Below, in pieces: positions 1 to 7,953 of a stretch of 64,000 nucleotides of DNA (its first letter is position 1; each line of letters opens with the position of its first letter). The position numbers and the translations under genes were made by a program. The notes beneath the pieces are model-generated. The model had not been told where the DNA came from, ran no database searches, and saw nothing but the letters and a program-made list of their open reading frames with translations. The DNA is from Methylobacillus sp. MM3 (GTDB lineage: Bacteria; Pseudomonadota; Gammaproteobacteria; Burkholderiales; Methylophilaceae). The stretch lies in the NCBI RefSeq assembly GCF_001645185.1, contig NZ_LXTQ01000040.1, positions 186,001-250,000 on the forward strand, written 5' to 3'.

Positions 1-1179
1 CGGCTTGCCGGCGCAATCGGGCAGCGAGCAGGCGGTGTCGAACGCCAGCGGCACGAAATGCATGCCAGGCGCATTGAGGTTTTCGTCGATGCCGCGGCCG
101 GTATGTACGCGATAGAAACCGCCCAGCACATAGTGATCCATCATGTAGACCACTGGCTCGGCGACGGCTTCGTTGATGCTCTCGAAGGTATACACGCCTT
201 CCTGGATGATGACCTCCTGCACCTGCAGGCCTTCTTTTACTACCGACATCTTGTTGCGCTGCTTGCGGTTGAGGCCGCGCACGTCATCCGGGCTTTTCAC
301 GGTCATGATGCCCATGCCATAAGTACCGGCGTCGGCCTTCACGATGACGAAAGGATCCTGCTCGACGCCGTATTCGCGATATTTTGCGCCCATGCGCGAC
401 AGCAGATCGGAAACCTGCGATGCCAGGCAATCCTCGCCAATGCGCTCATGAAAATTGATCATGCCGCAGCTGGCGAACATCGGGTCAACCAGCCAGGGGT
501 CGATGCCGATCAGTTCGGCAAAATCGCGTGCGACGCGTGCATACGCCGCGAAATGGCGCGATTTGCGGCGTACTGCCCAGCCTGCATGCAGCGGCGGGAT
601 CAGTGACTGTTCGAGCCCCTGCAGAATGTCCGGGATGCCGGCGGAAAGGTCGTTATTCAGCAGGATTGCGCACGGATCGAAGCCATCCAGCACCAGGCGG
701 TTGCCGACGCGTTTGACAGGCTCCAGCACCAGTTCGCCGCCATGTGGCAGTGGCAGGCGAGTGACCTCGGTGATTTCCGGCGAAATGCTGCCGATACGTA
801 CCGTCAGCCCTGCCTGACGCAGGATATTGGTGAGTGCCGCGACGTTTTGCAGATAGAAGGTGTTGCGCGTGTGGTTCTCCGGTACCAGCATGAAGCGCTG
901 GGCTTCCGGGCACACCTTTTCCACCGCCGACATCGCCGCTTGCACGCTGAGCGGCAGGAAATCTGGACTCAGATTGTTGAAGCCGCCGGGGAACAGGTTG
1001 GTATCGACCGGCGCCAGCTTGAAGCCGGCGTTGCGCAAATCGACCGACGCATAAAACGGCGTGCCATGTTCCAGCCACTGCGTGCGCAGCCAGTATTCGA
1101 TGCGCGGCATCGCGTCCAGGATGCGTTGTTCAAGTTCAAGAAGGGGGCCGTTGAGAGCGGTAGTGAGATGAGGGACCAT
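1..1179 (-). CDS. gshA: glutamate-cysteine ligase, 3' end outside window
   Basis: This enzyme ligates glutamate and cysteine with ATP, the first step of glutathione synthesis in the cytoplasm. The frame stays open for 393 codons from the ATG at 1179 to the window edge, so the C-terminus is missing. The N-terminus begins MVPHLTTALNGPLLELE and is followed by a conserved block reading VDTNLFPGGFNNL. This matches the proteobacterial GshA family found in Acidithiobacillus and betaproteobacteria rather than the E. coli type. No good ribosome binding site precedes the ATG. A strong terminator hairpin with its U-tract ends 20 nt upstream of the start, so expression may be attenuated or start from a very short leader. 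The family assignment is from recalled conservation. Confidence 0.85.
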   Translation of the reverse strand, partial: MVPHLTTALNGPLLELEQRILDAMPRIEYWLRTQWLEHGTPFYASVDLRNAGFKLAPVDTNLFPGGFNNLSPDFLPLSVQAAMSAVEKVCPEAQRFMLVPENHTRNTFYLQNVAALTNILRQAGLTVRIGSISPEITEVTRLPLPHGGELVLEPVKRVGNRLVLDGFDPCAILLNNDLSAGIPDILQGLEQSLIPPLHAGWAVRRKSRHFAAYARVARDFAELIGIDPWLVDPMFASCGMINFHERIGEDCLASQVSDLLSRMGAKYREYGVEQDPFVIVKADAGTYGMGIMTVKSPDDVRGLNRKQRNKMSVVKEGLQVQEVIIQEGVYTFESINEAVAEPVVYMMDHYVLGGFYRVHTGRGIDENLNAPGMHFVPLAFDTACSLPDCAGKP

Positions 1180-1198
1180 AGTCTTGCGATTGTAGCGC

Positions 1199-1224
1199 AA
1201 AAAAAATGCGGGCCGAGGCCCGCA
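1199..1224 (-). terminator. intrinsic terminator just upstream of gshA
   Basis: On the minus strand an 8-bp perfect GC-rich stem (TGCGGGCC/GGCCCGCA, 1207-1224) is followed directly by eight T residues (1206-1199). This is a canonical intrinsic terminator. It lies in the gshA leader and is not downstream of any gene on that strand, so it could be an attenuator or could end a short upstream transcript. Confidence 0.75.
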
Positions 1225-1349
1225 GAGGGAGGAGAAGGAGAAATAAAAACCGAACATGGAAGATGCAGCAGTTTTCAGTTTTTATTTAGCATGTAGCATG
1301 CCAGATATGAATTTTGATATTTATCAGTGTGTTATGAGGAGGCAGTCTT

Positions 1350-1403
1350 GTGCGGGGAAATGTTTTGCACGAGTTTGATGCGTTGCGCACCAAAAAAGTA
1401 TGA
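1350..1403 (+). CDS. possible 17-codon small ORF with strong Shine-Dalgarno
   Basis: A perfect GAGGAGG (1336-1342) sits 7 nt before a GTG codon that opens a 17-codon frame (VRGNVLHEFDALRTKKV) ending in TGA at 1401-1403. An overlapping frame from TTG 1348 gives a 23-residue cysteine-rich peptide ending at 1419. Nothing else explains so good a ribosome binding site in this 280-nt gap. No function is recognised, and the site may be a chance purine run. Confidence 0.2.
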   Translation: MRGNVLHEFDALRTKKV

Positions 1404-1459
1404 GGATTGCGGTACCTGAGCATGTTTTTAACTGTTTTCTTCTATGAAACAATGCGGCC

Positions 1460-1951
1460 ATGAGCGAAAAATACATCGAAAAACAAACAGACATCACATT
1501 GCGGGCGGCGGTCACGGAAGACGTGCCGCAACTTGTCGAGTTGCTTGAAGTGTTATTCGGTATCGAGCAGGATTTTCATGCCGATCCGGAAAAGCAGTCG
1601 CAGGGATTGCAACACTTGATTTCGGAGTCCGAACGCGGTGTTGTCATGACGGCGCGCGACGGCTCGGGAAAAATCATCGGCATGGTCAGTGCGCAGCTGG
1701 TTGTTTCGACCGCCGAGGGCGCGTATTCCGCATGGGTCGAAGATATGGTGATAGACGAAGCGTGGCGCGCCAGGGGCGTTGGCAGAAAGCTGCTGGAATC
1801 GGCGCTGGCCTGGGCCAGGTCGCGCGGAGCGACACGTGCGCAGTTGCTGGTCGATCTGGATAATGCGCCGGCGCTTGGATATTACGATCATCTAGGATGG
1901 CAGGCGACTCGTTTGGGCGCGCGTCGGCTACTCTTGAAAGGCGACGCTTAA
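1460..1951 (+). CDS. GNAT family N-acetyltransferase
   Basis: The protein has 163 residues and the GNAT (Gcn5-related) fold. Beta strands lead to VEDMVIDEAWRARGVGRKLL, where R-x-x-G-V-G-R is the acetyl-CoA pyrophosphate loop (about residues 92-112). ALGYYDHLGW (about residues 138-147) is the usual GNAT C-terminal motif. It probably acetylates an amine on a small molecule or a protein; the substrate cannot be read from sequence. It is a monocistronic gene divergent from gshA and ends at a bidirectional terminator shared with amtB. The start ATG has no strong Shine-Dalgarno sequence. Confidence 0.85.
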   Translation: MSEKYIEKQTDITLRAAVTEDVPQLVELLEVLFGIEQDFHADPEKQSQGLQHLISESERGVVMTARDGSGKIIGMVSAQLVVSTAEGAYSAWVEDMVIDEAWRARGVGRKLLESALAWARSRGATRAQLLVDLDNAPALGYYDHLGWQATRLGARRLLLKGDA

Positions 1952-2011
1952 CGGAGTCGAGGCTGATCACTCGATACGCATCAGCCTCCTTTTCGCATTC
2001 CGCAAGCCAAT

Positions 2012-2044
2012 AAAAAAGCGGGCACTTTCGTGCCCGCTTTTTTT
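2012..2044. terminator. bidirectional intrinsic terminator between GNAT gene and amtB
   Basis: A stem GCGGGCAC/GTGCCCGC with loop TTTC is flanked by A6 on the left and T7 on the right, so it can end transcripts from both convergent genes. Confidence 0.9.
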
Positions 2045-2066
2045 GTTGCTTTTACTGCGTCAATGC

Positions 2067-3581
2067 TTAGTAGTTGTAAGCACGTTCGCCGTGGTCGGTC
2101 GTGTCCAGACCTTCGCGTTCCGCTTCTTCGGTGACGCGCAGGCCGATCACGATGTCGACGATCTTGAAGGCGATGAAAGCCACGACAGCGGACCAGACGA
2201 TGGAGGTGCCGACAGCCCAGCCTTGGGCGATCAGTTGCGCGCCCATGTCGAACTCGGCAGGGGCGTTGGCAACGTAGTCGTACCAGCTGGTACCGCCCAG
2301 CGCGGGGCTGGCAAACACGCCGGTTGCCATCGCGCCGAAGATACCGCCGATCGCATGCACGCCGAACACGTCGAGTGCATCGTCATAGCCCAGCATGTAT
2401 TTCACCTTGGCTACGAAGTAGTAGCACAGCGGGGACACCAGCAGACCGATCACGATCGCGCCCATCGGGCCGACGAAACCGCAGGCCGGGGTGATTGCCA
2501 CCAGGCCGGCAACGGCACCGGAAGCGGCACCCAGCATGGAAGGCTTGCTCTTGCCGAACCATTCGACCAGAACCCAGGACATCGTTGCAGCACCGGTAGC
2601 CAGCATGGTGTTCAGGAACACCATTGCGGTCAGGCCGTTGGCTTCCAGGTTGGAACCGGCATTGAAGCCGAACCAGCCCACCCACAGCATGGCAGCGCCG
2701 ACCATGGTCAGGGTCATGCTGTGCGGATGCAGCGCTTCCTTGCCGTAGCCGAGGCGTTTGCCCAGCATCAGCGCGCCCACCAGGCCGGCGATACCGGCAT
2801 TGATGTGCACCACGGTACCGCCTGCAAAGTCGAGCGCACCCTTCTGGAACAGCCAGCCGGCGGTAGCACCGGCAGCAGCACCGGCATCGGCAGAGGTGTA
2901 GGCGTCAGGACCTGCCCAGTACCAGACCATGTGTGCCAGCGGCAGATAGGAGAACGTGAACCACAGGATCATGAACAGCAGCACGGCGGAGAACTTGATG
3001 CGCTCGGCGAATGCGCCGATGATCAGCGCCGGGGTGATGGCAGCGAAGGTCAGCTGGAACACGACGTACACGTATTCCGGAATCACGACGCCCTTGCTCC
3101 AGGTGGCTGCCACGGATTCGGGTGTGATGCCGGACAGGAAGGCCTTGGAGAGACCGCCGAAGAAGGCGTTGCCCTCGGTGAAGGCGACACTGTAGCCATA
3201 CAGCGCCCAGAGCACGCCCAGCAGCGAGAAGATCACGAAGACCTGCATCAGTACGGAAAGCATGTTCTTGGAACGCACCATGCCGCCGTAGAACAGTGCC
3301 AGGCCGGGGATGGTCATCAGCGTGACCAGTGCGGTGGCAATCAGCATCCAGGCGGTGTCGCCCTTATCGGGCGTCGGTGTGGCTGCGGCTTCGGCCGGTG
3401 CCGCTTCAGCAGGAGCAGCAGCCTCGGCAGGAGCAGCAACTTCAGCAGCGGGTGCGGCTTCAGCGGTCGCAGCGGGAGCTGCTTCCGGCATGGCTTCTTC
3501 GGCATGACCCAGGCCGGCAAAGCCGAGGGCGCCGAAGCTCAGTGCGCCAACCAAGGCGAACATCGAAAAAATACGCTTCAT
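2067..3581 (-). CDS. amtB: ammonium transporter with A/E/P-rich N-terminal extension
   Basis: This is the inner-membrane ammonium channel of the Amt/MEP/Rh family, 504 residues. The N-terminus is a signal peptide (MKRIFSMFALVGALSFGALG, cleaved near GHA). About 40 residues of Ala/Glu/Pro repeats follow, then the channel core from DTAWMLIATALV with about 11 membrane segments. Family motifs are visible, including FYGGMVRSKN and DFAGGTVVHINAGIAGLVGAL. A clear GGGGAG ribosome binding site precedes the ATG. It is the last gene of the porin-glnK-amtB operon, 12 nt after glnK, the usual pairing in which the P-II protein plugs AmtB when nitrogen is sufficient. The sigma-54 promoter at 4855-4871 probably controls it. 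Confidence 0.96.
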   Translation of the reverse strand: MKRIFSMFALVGALSFGALGFAGLGHAEEAMPEAAPAATAEAAPAAEVAAPAEAAAPAEAAPAEAAATPTPDKGDTAWMLIATALVTLMTIPGLALFYGGMVRSKNMLSVLMQVFVIFSLLGVLWALYGYSVAFTEGNAFFGGLSKAFLSGITPESVAATWSKGVVIPEYVYVVFQLTFAAITPALIIGAFAERIKFSAVLLFMILWFTFSYLPLAHMVWYWAGPDAYTSADAGAAAGATAGWLFQKGALDFAGGTVVHINAGIAGLVGALMLGKRLGYGKEALHPHSMTLTMVGAAMLWVGWFGFNAGSNLEANGLTAMVFLNTMLATGAATMSWVLVEWFGKSKPSMLGAASGAVAGLVAITPACGFVGPMGAIVIGLLVSPLCYYFVAKVKYMLGYDDALDVFGVHAIGGIFGAMATGVFASPALGGTSWYDYVANAPAEFDMGAQLIAQGWAVGTSIVWSAVVAFIAFKIVDIVIGLRVTEEAEREGLDTTDHGERAYNY

Positions 3582-3593
3582 GGTGTTCTCCCC

Positions 3594-3932
<339 letters not shown>

Positions 3933-4009
3933 TTAAGTCTCCTGTTATAGAGTAGTAATAAGGCGCGGACCGGGTTGCGCTTCCAGCCCGCTGCCGGGGT
4001 CCTGCTAAA

Positions 4010-4804
4010 TTAGAACAGCTTCTGGACGAAGACGGTGAACTGCTCTTCGGTTTGTTCCTTGAGGGTCCAGGGGCCAAAGTCGGCGTCGTTATCGGTGTAG
4101 TAGCCGCCGACCTTGACACCGTTAGCCCAGGCCTTGGTCAGGCCGACCTTCCAGTCGTCGTAATCGTACTGGTCGTTGTCAACGCCACCGACGTCGCCGT
4201 CAAACTTGAATACGCCGTAATGAAGATTGACAGTGAGACCGGTTTCGCCGACCGGGATGTCGGCGTTGGCTTCGACGTAATAGGTGCCTTCGGCGTCATC
4301 GACGCCCCAGGCTTCATCGGAAACAACGTAAGACAGCTTGGTGTTGAACCACTTGTAGCTCAGGCCGCCATAAACTTCGGTGGCGTTGGTCTCGATGGCG
4401 CCATCTACATCGCTACCCGGATACAGGTATTGCAGAACACCGACGTTATAGCCGATGCCGGTTTCACCGATGGTGTTGGCATAGCCGCCGTACAGGTCCA
4501 GTTCCAGGCTGTTGGATTCTTGATAACCGCCATCTTCTGTCCAGTTGACATTGGATGCCCATGCGCCAGCATAGAAACCGCTGGCATGTGCGTAATCGAT
4601 GCCGCCCTGCAGGGCCAGCTCTTCATCGGTTTGGGTCATGCCGCGCCAGATATACTGGCTGAACAGGCCGACGTTATAGGTCACGGTATGAGGAGATGCC
4701 GGCTCGGCTGCGGCAGGAGCTGCGGCTGCTTCTTCGGCAAGCGCCATGCCCGGAGTAACGAAACCTGCTCCCAGCAAGGCGACTAGTAGAATTGATTTAC
4801 GCAT
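4010..4804 (-). CDS. TorF-like putative porin of the P-II/AmtB operon
   Basis: This is a predicted outer-membrane beta-barrel of 264 residues. A signal peptide (MRKSILLVALLGAGFVTPGMALA) is followed by an A/E/P-rich linker. The mature part, YNVGLFSQYIWRGMTQTDEELALQGG, is typical of the family annotated as TorF putative porin. Alternating aromatic beta strands run to the terminal VFVQKLF, and a terminal Phe is the usual BamA-targeting signal. In betaproteobacteria this family often sits next to glnK-amtB, which suggests a role in uptake of nitrogen compounds across the outer membrane; that role is inference. The start at 4804 was chosen because the signal peptide begins there. A longer frame to 4888 would put extra residues in front of it and run into the promoter region. 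Confidence 0.85.
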   Translation of the reverse strand: MRKSILLVALLGAGFVTPGMALAEEAAAAPAAAEPASPHTVTYNVGLFSQYIWRGMTQTDEELALQGGIDYAHASGFYAGAWASNVNWTEDGGYQESNSLELDLYGGYANTIGETGIGYNVGVLQYLYPGSDVDGAIETNATEVYGGLSYKWFNTKLSYVVSDEAWGVDDAEGTYYVEANADIPVGETGLTVNLHYGVFKFDGDVGGVDNDQYDYDDWKVGLTKAWANGVKVGGYYTDNDADFGPWTLKEQTEEQFTVFVQKLF

Positions 4805-4854
4805 GGTGCACCCTTTCAATGGAACGAATAAAAAGAAAACAAGCATGCGAATCG

Positions 4855-4871
4855 AAGCAACACTCGTGCCA
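4855..4871 (-). promoter_or_regulatory. sigma-54 (-24/-12) promoter of the porin-glnK-amtB operon
   Basis: On the minus strand the sequence TGGCACG-AGTG-TTGCTT is an exact match to the sigma-54 consensus TGGCACG-N4-TTGCW, with the invariant GG and GC correctly spaced. It lies about 50 nt before the porin ATG. RpoN itself is encoded at 42460-43902. Confidence 0.9.
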
Positions 4872-4965
4872 GAAAATACACCCGACAACTCAGGCAGAAC
4901 TGTCGCCTTGCGGTAACAGTGATTTTAATGAAAACTGAAAAACCTTTATATTTCAGTCCAGTATG

Positions 4966-4983
4966 GCGCACTGGAGTGGTGCG
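4966..4983. promoter_or_regulatory. NtrC-like enhancer site
   Basis: The sequence GCGCACTGGAGTGGTGCG is an imperfect dyad close to the NtrC consensus TGCACCA-N-TGGTGCA. It sits about 100 bp upstream of the sigma-54 promoter, the normal distance for a bacterial enhancer-binding protein. Confidence 0.65.
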
Positions 4984-5044
4984 TTCGCGGCCATGGCCTA
5001 CCCGAGGTTCTGGTAGACTAACCATGAAAACAGGAGAAAACAGC

Positions 5045-5284
5045 ATGCTAAACAACAAAATAATCGATGAAATCGCCAGTAAAATCAGTCAGATGCTGGC
5101 CAGCTCGCCAGCAGCGGACATAGAGAAGAACCTGAATGCACTATTACGGGGCATATTCACCAAATTGGAGCTTGTGACCCGCGAGGAATTCGATATTCAG
5201 ACCCAGGTACTCCAGCGCACTCGCGAGCAGCTCGATGCCCTGGAGAAAAGATTGGCCGAGATCGAGGCACAACAAAAACAATAA
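5045..5284 (+). CDS. ubiK: ubiquinone biosynthesis accessory factor UbiK
   Basis: This short protein has 79 residues (YqiC/BMFP family, formerly DUF526). The N-terminal half is amphipathic (MLNNKIIDEIASKISQML) and the C-terminal half is a coiled coil (LQRTREQLDALEKRLAEIEAQ), the layout of known members that trimerise and bind membranes. In E. coli it assists the Ubi complex in aerobic ubiquinone synthesis. The start at 5045 was chosen because it follows GGAGAAAACAGC and gives the family N-terminus. Upstream in-frame ATGs lie in the divergent promoter region. It sits 12 nt before comM, as in many proteobacteria. Confidence 0.88.
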   Translation: MLNNKIIDEIASKISQMLASSPAADIEKNLNALLRGIFTKLELVTREEFDIQTQVLQRTREQLDALEKRLAEIEAQQKQ

Positions 5285-5296
5285 TCGGGAATAGTT

Positions 5297-6790
5297 ATGG
5301 GACTTGCCGTTTTATACAGCCGTGCCTTGTCCGGCATGGATGCGCCACTGGTGACGGTGGAAGTGCATCTGGCCAATGGATTACCCAGCTTTCAGATCGT
5401 AGGCCTGCCTGAGGCGGAAGTGAAGGAGAGCAAGGATCGCGTACGGGCGGCATTGCAAACCTCCCGGTTCGAATTTCCCGCGCGGCGCATTACGGTCAAT
5501 CTTGCCCCGGCCGACCTGCCCAAGGAAAGCGGGCGTTTCGACTTGCCCATTGCTCTGGGAATCCTGGCAGCCTCGGGGCAGATCCCCGCCCAGCGCCTGG
5601 CCGAGTACGAGTTTGCGGGAGAGCTCGCATTGACCGGCGAGCTGCGACCGGTTCGTGGCGCATTGGCGATGACATACAAAGCCAGCCGGGACGGCCGCGC
5701 ATTTGTCCTGCCCCAAAATAGTGCGCAGGAAGCGTTTTTGGTGAAGACGGCGACAGTGTATCCCGCGAAAAGCTTGCTGGAAGTCTGCGCGCACTTGGCC
5801 GGGCAAGGCGAGTTGATCCCATTTGCCGAGCTTCAGGCGACTGAGCAAGCGTCATATCCCGATCTGGCGGAAGTCAAAGGGCAATCGCAGCCCAAGCGCG
5901 TGCTCGAAATCGCTGCAGCTGGAAACCATTCGTTGTTGATGGCAGGGCCGCCCGGAACCGGCAAGTCGATGCTGGCCGCGCGTTTCCCCGGCATCCTGCC
6001 GGAAATGACGGAAGACGAGGCGCTGGAATCCGCGGCGATCCAGTCGCTAGGCGGAGGATTCAGGACGGAAAACTGGAAGCGCAGGCCTTTCCGCTCGCCG
6101 CATCACACGGCATCGGGCGTGGCTCTGGTGGGCGGCGGCGGGCACCCGCGTCCGGGCGAGATTTCGCTGGCGCATCATGGCGTGCTGTTTCTTGACGAGT
6201 TGCCCGAATTTTCACGCGCGGTGCTCGAAGTGCTGCGCGAGCCGCTGGAATCCGGGCATATCACGATCTCGCGCGCCGCGCGGCAGGCTGATTTTCCGGC
6301 CAAGTTCCAGTTGATTGCGGCGATGAATCCCTGTCCGTGCGGTTATCTCGGCCATCACAACAACAAGTGCCGTTGCACGCCGGACCAGATTGCACGCTAT
6401 CGCGCCCGGATTTCCGGCCCGTTGCTGGACCGCATCGATTTGCACATCGAAGTACCGGCCTTGCGCGAGGACGAACTGATTTCTGCAGCATCCGGAGAAA
6501 CCAGCGCGATGGTGCGGGGCCGGGTCCAGAAGGCGCGCGACATCCAGATGCAGCGTCAGGGAAAATCGAATGCACAGTTGGGCAGCCGGGAGGTGGATAC
6601 CTTTTGTACACCTGACGATGCCGGTGCGGCCTTGTTGAAGCATGCGATCAGCCGCCTCAATCTCTCGGCGCGGGCTTACCATCGCATCCTCAAGGTTGCG
6701 CGCACGATTGCCGACCTGGCGGGCGGCGAGGCCATCAAGACCAGCCATATCGCCGAGGCGATCCAATACCGGCGGAACGAGGCCGGCTAA
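5297..6790 (+). CDS. comM: YifB/ComM family Mg-chelatase-like AAA+ ATPase
   Basis: The protein has 497 residues. The N-terminal domain ([21 protein letters not shown], residues 1-170) is a Lon-protease-like S5 fold without the proteolytic pair. The AAA+ chelatase core follows, with Walker [15 protein letters not shown] (about residue 220), Walker [12 protein letters not shown] (about residue 300) and a cysteine cluster [15 protein letters not shown] (about residues 349-363). Homologues in Vibrio and Acinetobacter are hexameric helicases that extend branch migration when transformed DNA is integrated. A dprA gene at 24469-25563 supports a natural-transformation toolkit, although both genes also occur in non-competent species. 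Confidence 0.93.
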   Translation: MGLAVLYSRALSGMDAPLVTVEVHLANGLPSFQIVGLPEAEVKESKDRVRAALQTSRFEFPARRITVNLAPADLPKESGRFDLPIALGILAASGQIPAQRLAEYEFAGELALTGELRPVRGALAMTYKASRDGRAFVLPQNSAQEAFLVKTATVYPAKSLLEVCAHLAGQGELIPFAELQATEQASYPDLAEVKGQSQPKRVLEIAAAGNHSLLMAGPPGTGKSMLAARFPGILPEMTEDEALESAAIQSLGGGFRTENWKRRPFRSPHHTASGVALVGGGGHPRPGEISLAHHGVLFLDELPEFSRAVLEVLREPLESGHITISRAARQADFPAKFQLIAAMNPCPCGYLGHHNNKCRCTPDQIARYRARISGPLLDRIDLHIEVPALREDELISAASGETSAMVRGRVQKARDIQMQRQGKSNAQLGSREVDTFCTPDDAGAALLKHAISRLNLSARAYHRILKVARTIADLAGGEAIKTSHIAEAIQYRRNEAG

Positions 6791-6791
6791 G

Positions 6792-7829
6792 GTGGTGCAT
6801 GAACTGAAAAGCTGGAAAGAAGAAAAGCGCTCGGCTTATCTGTATCGCATTATTTCGGACCAGGAGAGTGGTACGCCGCGCCAGTTGCTGTTTCTTGAGC
6901 TCGCGAAAGAGGCGGATAGCCAATCCGGGCTGTGGGCCGTGGAGTTGCGCAAGGCAGGGCACCCGGTTCCGGAAAAGTACGCCCCCGATTTGCGCGTGCG
7001 CGTCGTTGCCTGGCTGACGCGCAGGCTGGGGCCGCGCAAGATCCGCCCGATTCTGGCGGCGATCAAGATACGTGGGTTGTCCGTTTACTCCTCGCGCCGT
7101 CTCGGCCATCCTGTGCCCCAAACCATCGAGGAGGTAGGCGCCAGCCATCAGGGCGGCGGTACTTCCGGCGGGCTGCGCGCGGCGGTGTTCGGCGTCAACG
7201 ACGGGCTGGTGTCGATTGCCTGTCTGGTGATGGGGGTGGCGGGCGCATCCAGCGAGCACGGCGTGATTCTTCTGACCGGCGTCGCCGGCCTGCTGGCGGG
7301 AGCATTCTCGATGGCGGCGGGAGAATATGTATCCATGCGCTCCCAGCGTGAAATGTTCGAATACCAGATCGGGCTGGAGCGTGACGAGCTGGCGCAATAT
7401 CCCAGCCAGGAAGCAGCCGAGCTGGCGCTGATTTATCGGGCGCGCGGCATGCATGCAGACGAAGCGAAGGTGCTGGCGGAACGCATGATTGCCGATCCGG
7501 AAATGGGGCTGGATACCTTGGCGCGCGAAGAACTGGGCCTGAATCCCGACGAACTGGGTTCGCCCTGGGTGGCGGCATTTTCATCGTTTTTCTCGTTTGT
7601 CGCAGGCGGCACGATTCCGCTGCTGCCCTATCTGCTGGATATTCAGCGCCACCCTCTGCTGGTGGCGGTGGTGCTGACTGGCGGAGCGCTATTCATTGTA
7701 GGCGCCGTGCTGTCGCTGTTTACCGGTCGCGGTGCGCTTTGGGGCGGACTGCGCATGCTGGCCATCGGCGGTTCCGCCGGCCTCGTCACCTACCTGATCG
7801 GCGACTGGATGGGTGCCGTCCTGACATAA
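6792..7829 (+). CDS. VIT1/CCC1 family Fe/Mn transporter with N-terminal ferritin-like domain
   Basis: The protein has 345 residues and starts at GTG 6792, which has GAGG at 6779-6782 nine nt upstream and begins right after the comM stop. Residues 1-90 (KSAYLYRIISDQESG to the KIRGLSVYSSRRLG area) resemble the ferritin/rubrerythrin-like domain fused to many bacterial VIT proteins. The membrane part has the family signature GVNDGLVSIACLVMGVAGAS and the cytoplasmic metal-binding stretch AGEYVSMRSQREMFEYQIGLERDEL, then three C-terminal membrane segments. Such fusions are thought to export or sequester Fe(II) or Mn(II). The metal specificity here is inferred only. A role in iron homeostasis fits an iron-oxidising lifestyle. 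Confidence 0.87.
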   Translation: MVHELKSWKEEKRSAYLYRIISDQESGTPRQLLFLELAKEADSQSGLWAVELRKAGHPVPEKYAPDLRVRVVAWLTRRLGPRKIRPILAAIKIRGLSVYSSRRLGHPVPQTIEEVGASHQGGGTSGGLRAAVFGVNDGLVSIACLVMGVAGASSEHGVILLTGVAGLLAGAFSMAAGEYVSMRSQREMFEYQIGLERDELAQYPSQEAAELALIYRARGMHADEAKVLAERMIADPEMGLDTLAREELGLNPDELGSPWVAAFSSFFSFVAGGTIPLLPYLLDIQRHPLLVAVVLTGGALFIVGAVLSLFTGRGALWGGLRMLAIGGSAGLVTYLIGDWMGAVLT

Positions 7830-7905
7830 CCCGAACCGTGTTCTTGTGGACGGCAAGAGTGCCTCAATACCGCAAGTATTCTATAATTAAACAGTTAAGC
7901 CCGAG

Positions 7906-7942
7906 CCGGCTCGCTTTGCCAACGAAGCCGGTTGTTTTCTTT
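7906..7942 (+). terminator. weak terminator or attenuator hairpin in the metH leader
   Basis: CCGGCTCG (7906-7913) can pair with CGAAGCCGG (7923-7931) with one bulge. A U-rich tract TTGTTTTCTTTT follows. It may end the CCC1 transcript or act on metH, whose ATG is 12 nt after this interval. A TATAAT hexamer at 7882-7887 lies just upstream. Confidence 0.4.
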
Positions 7943-7953
7943 TCAAGAATCCA

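Noticed and set aside
1364-1396. Possible NtrC half-sites (TTTGCACGA and GCGCACCA) in the gshA-GNAT gap
   Set aside because: The half-sites are not in inverted orientation at proper spacing, and no sigma-54 -24/-12 element is present nearby.
7830-7953. Cobalamin or SAM riboswitch upstream of metH
   Set aside because: The gap is too short and lacks the B12-box and SAM-aptamer conserved cores.
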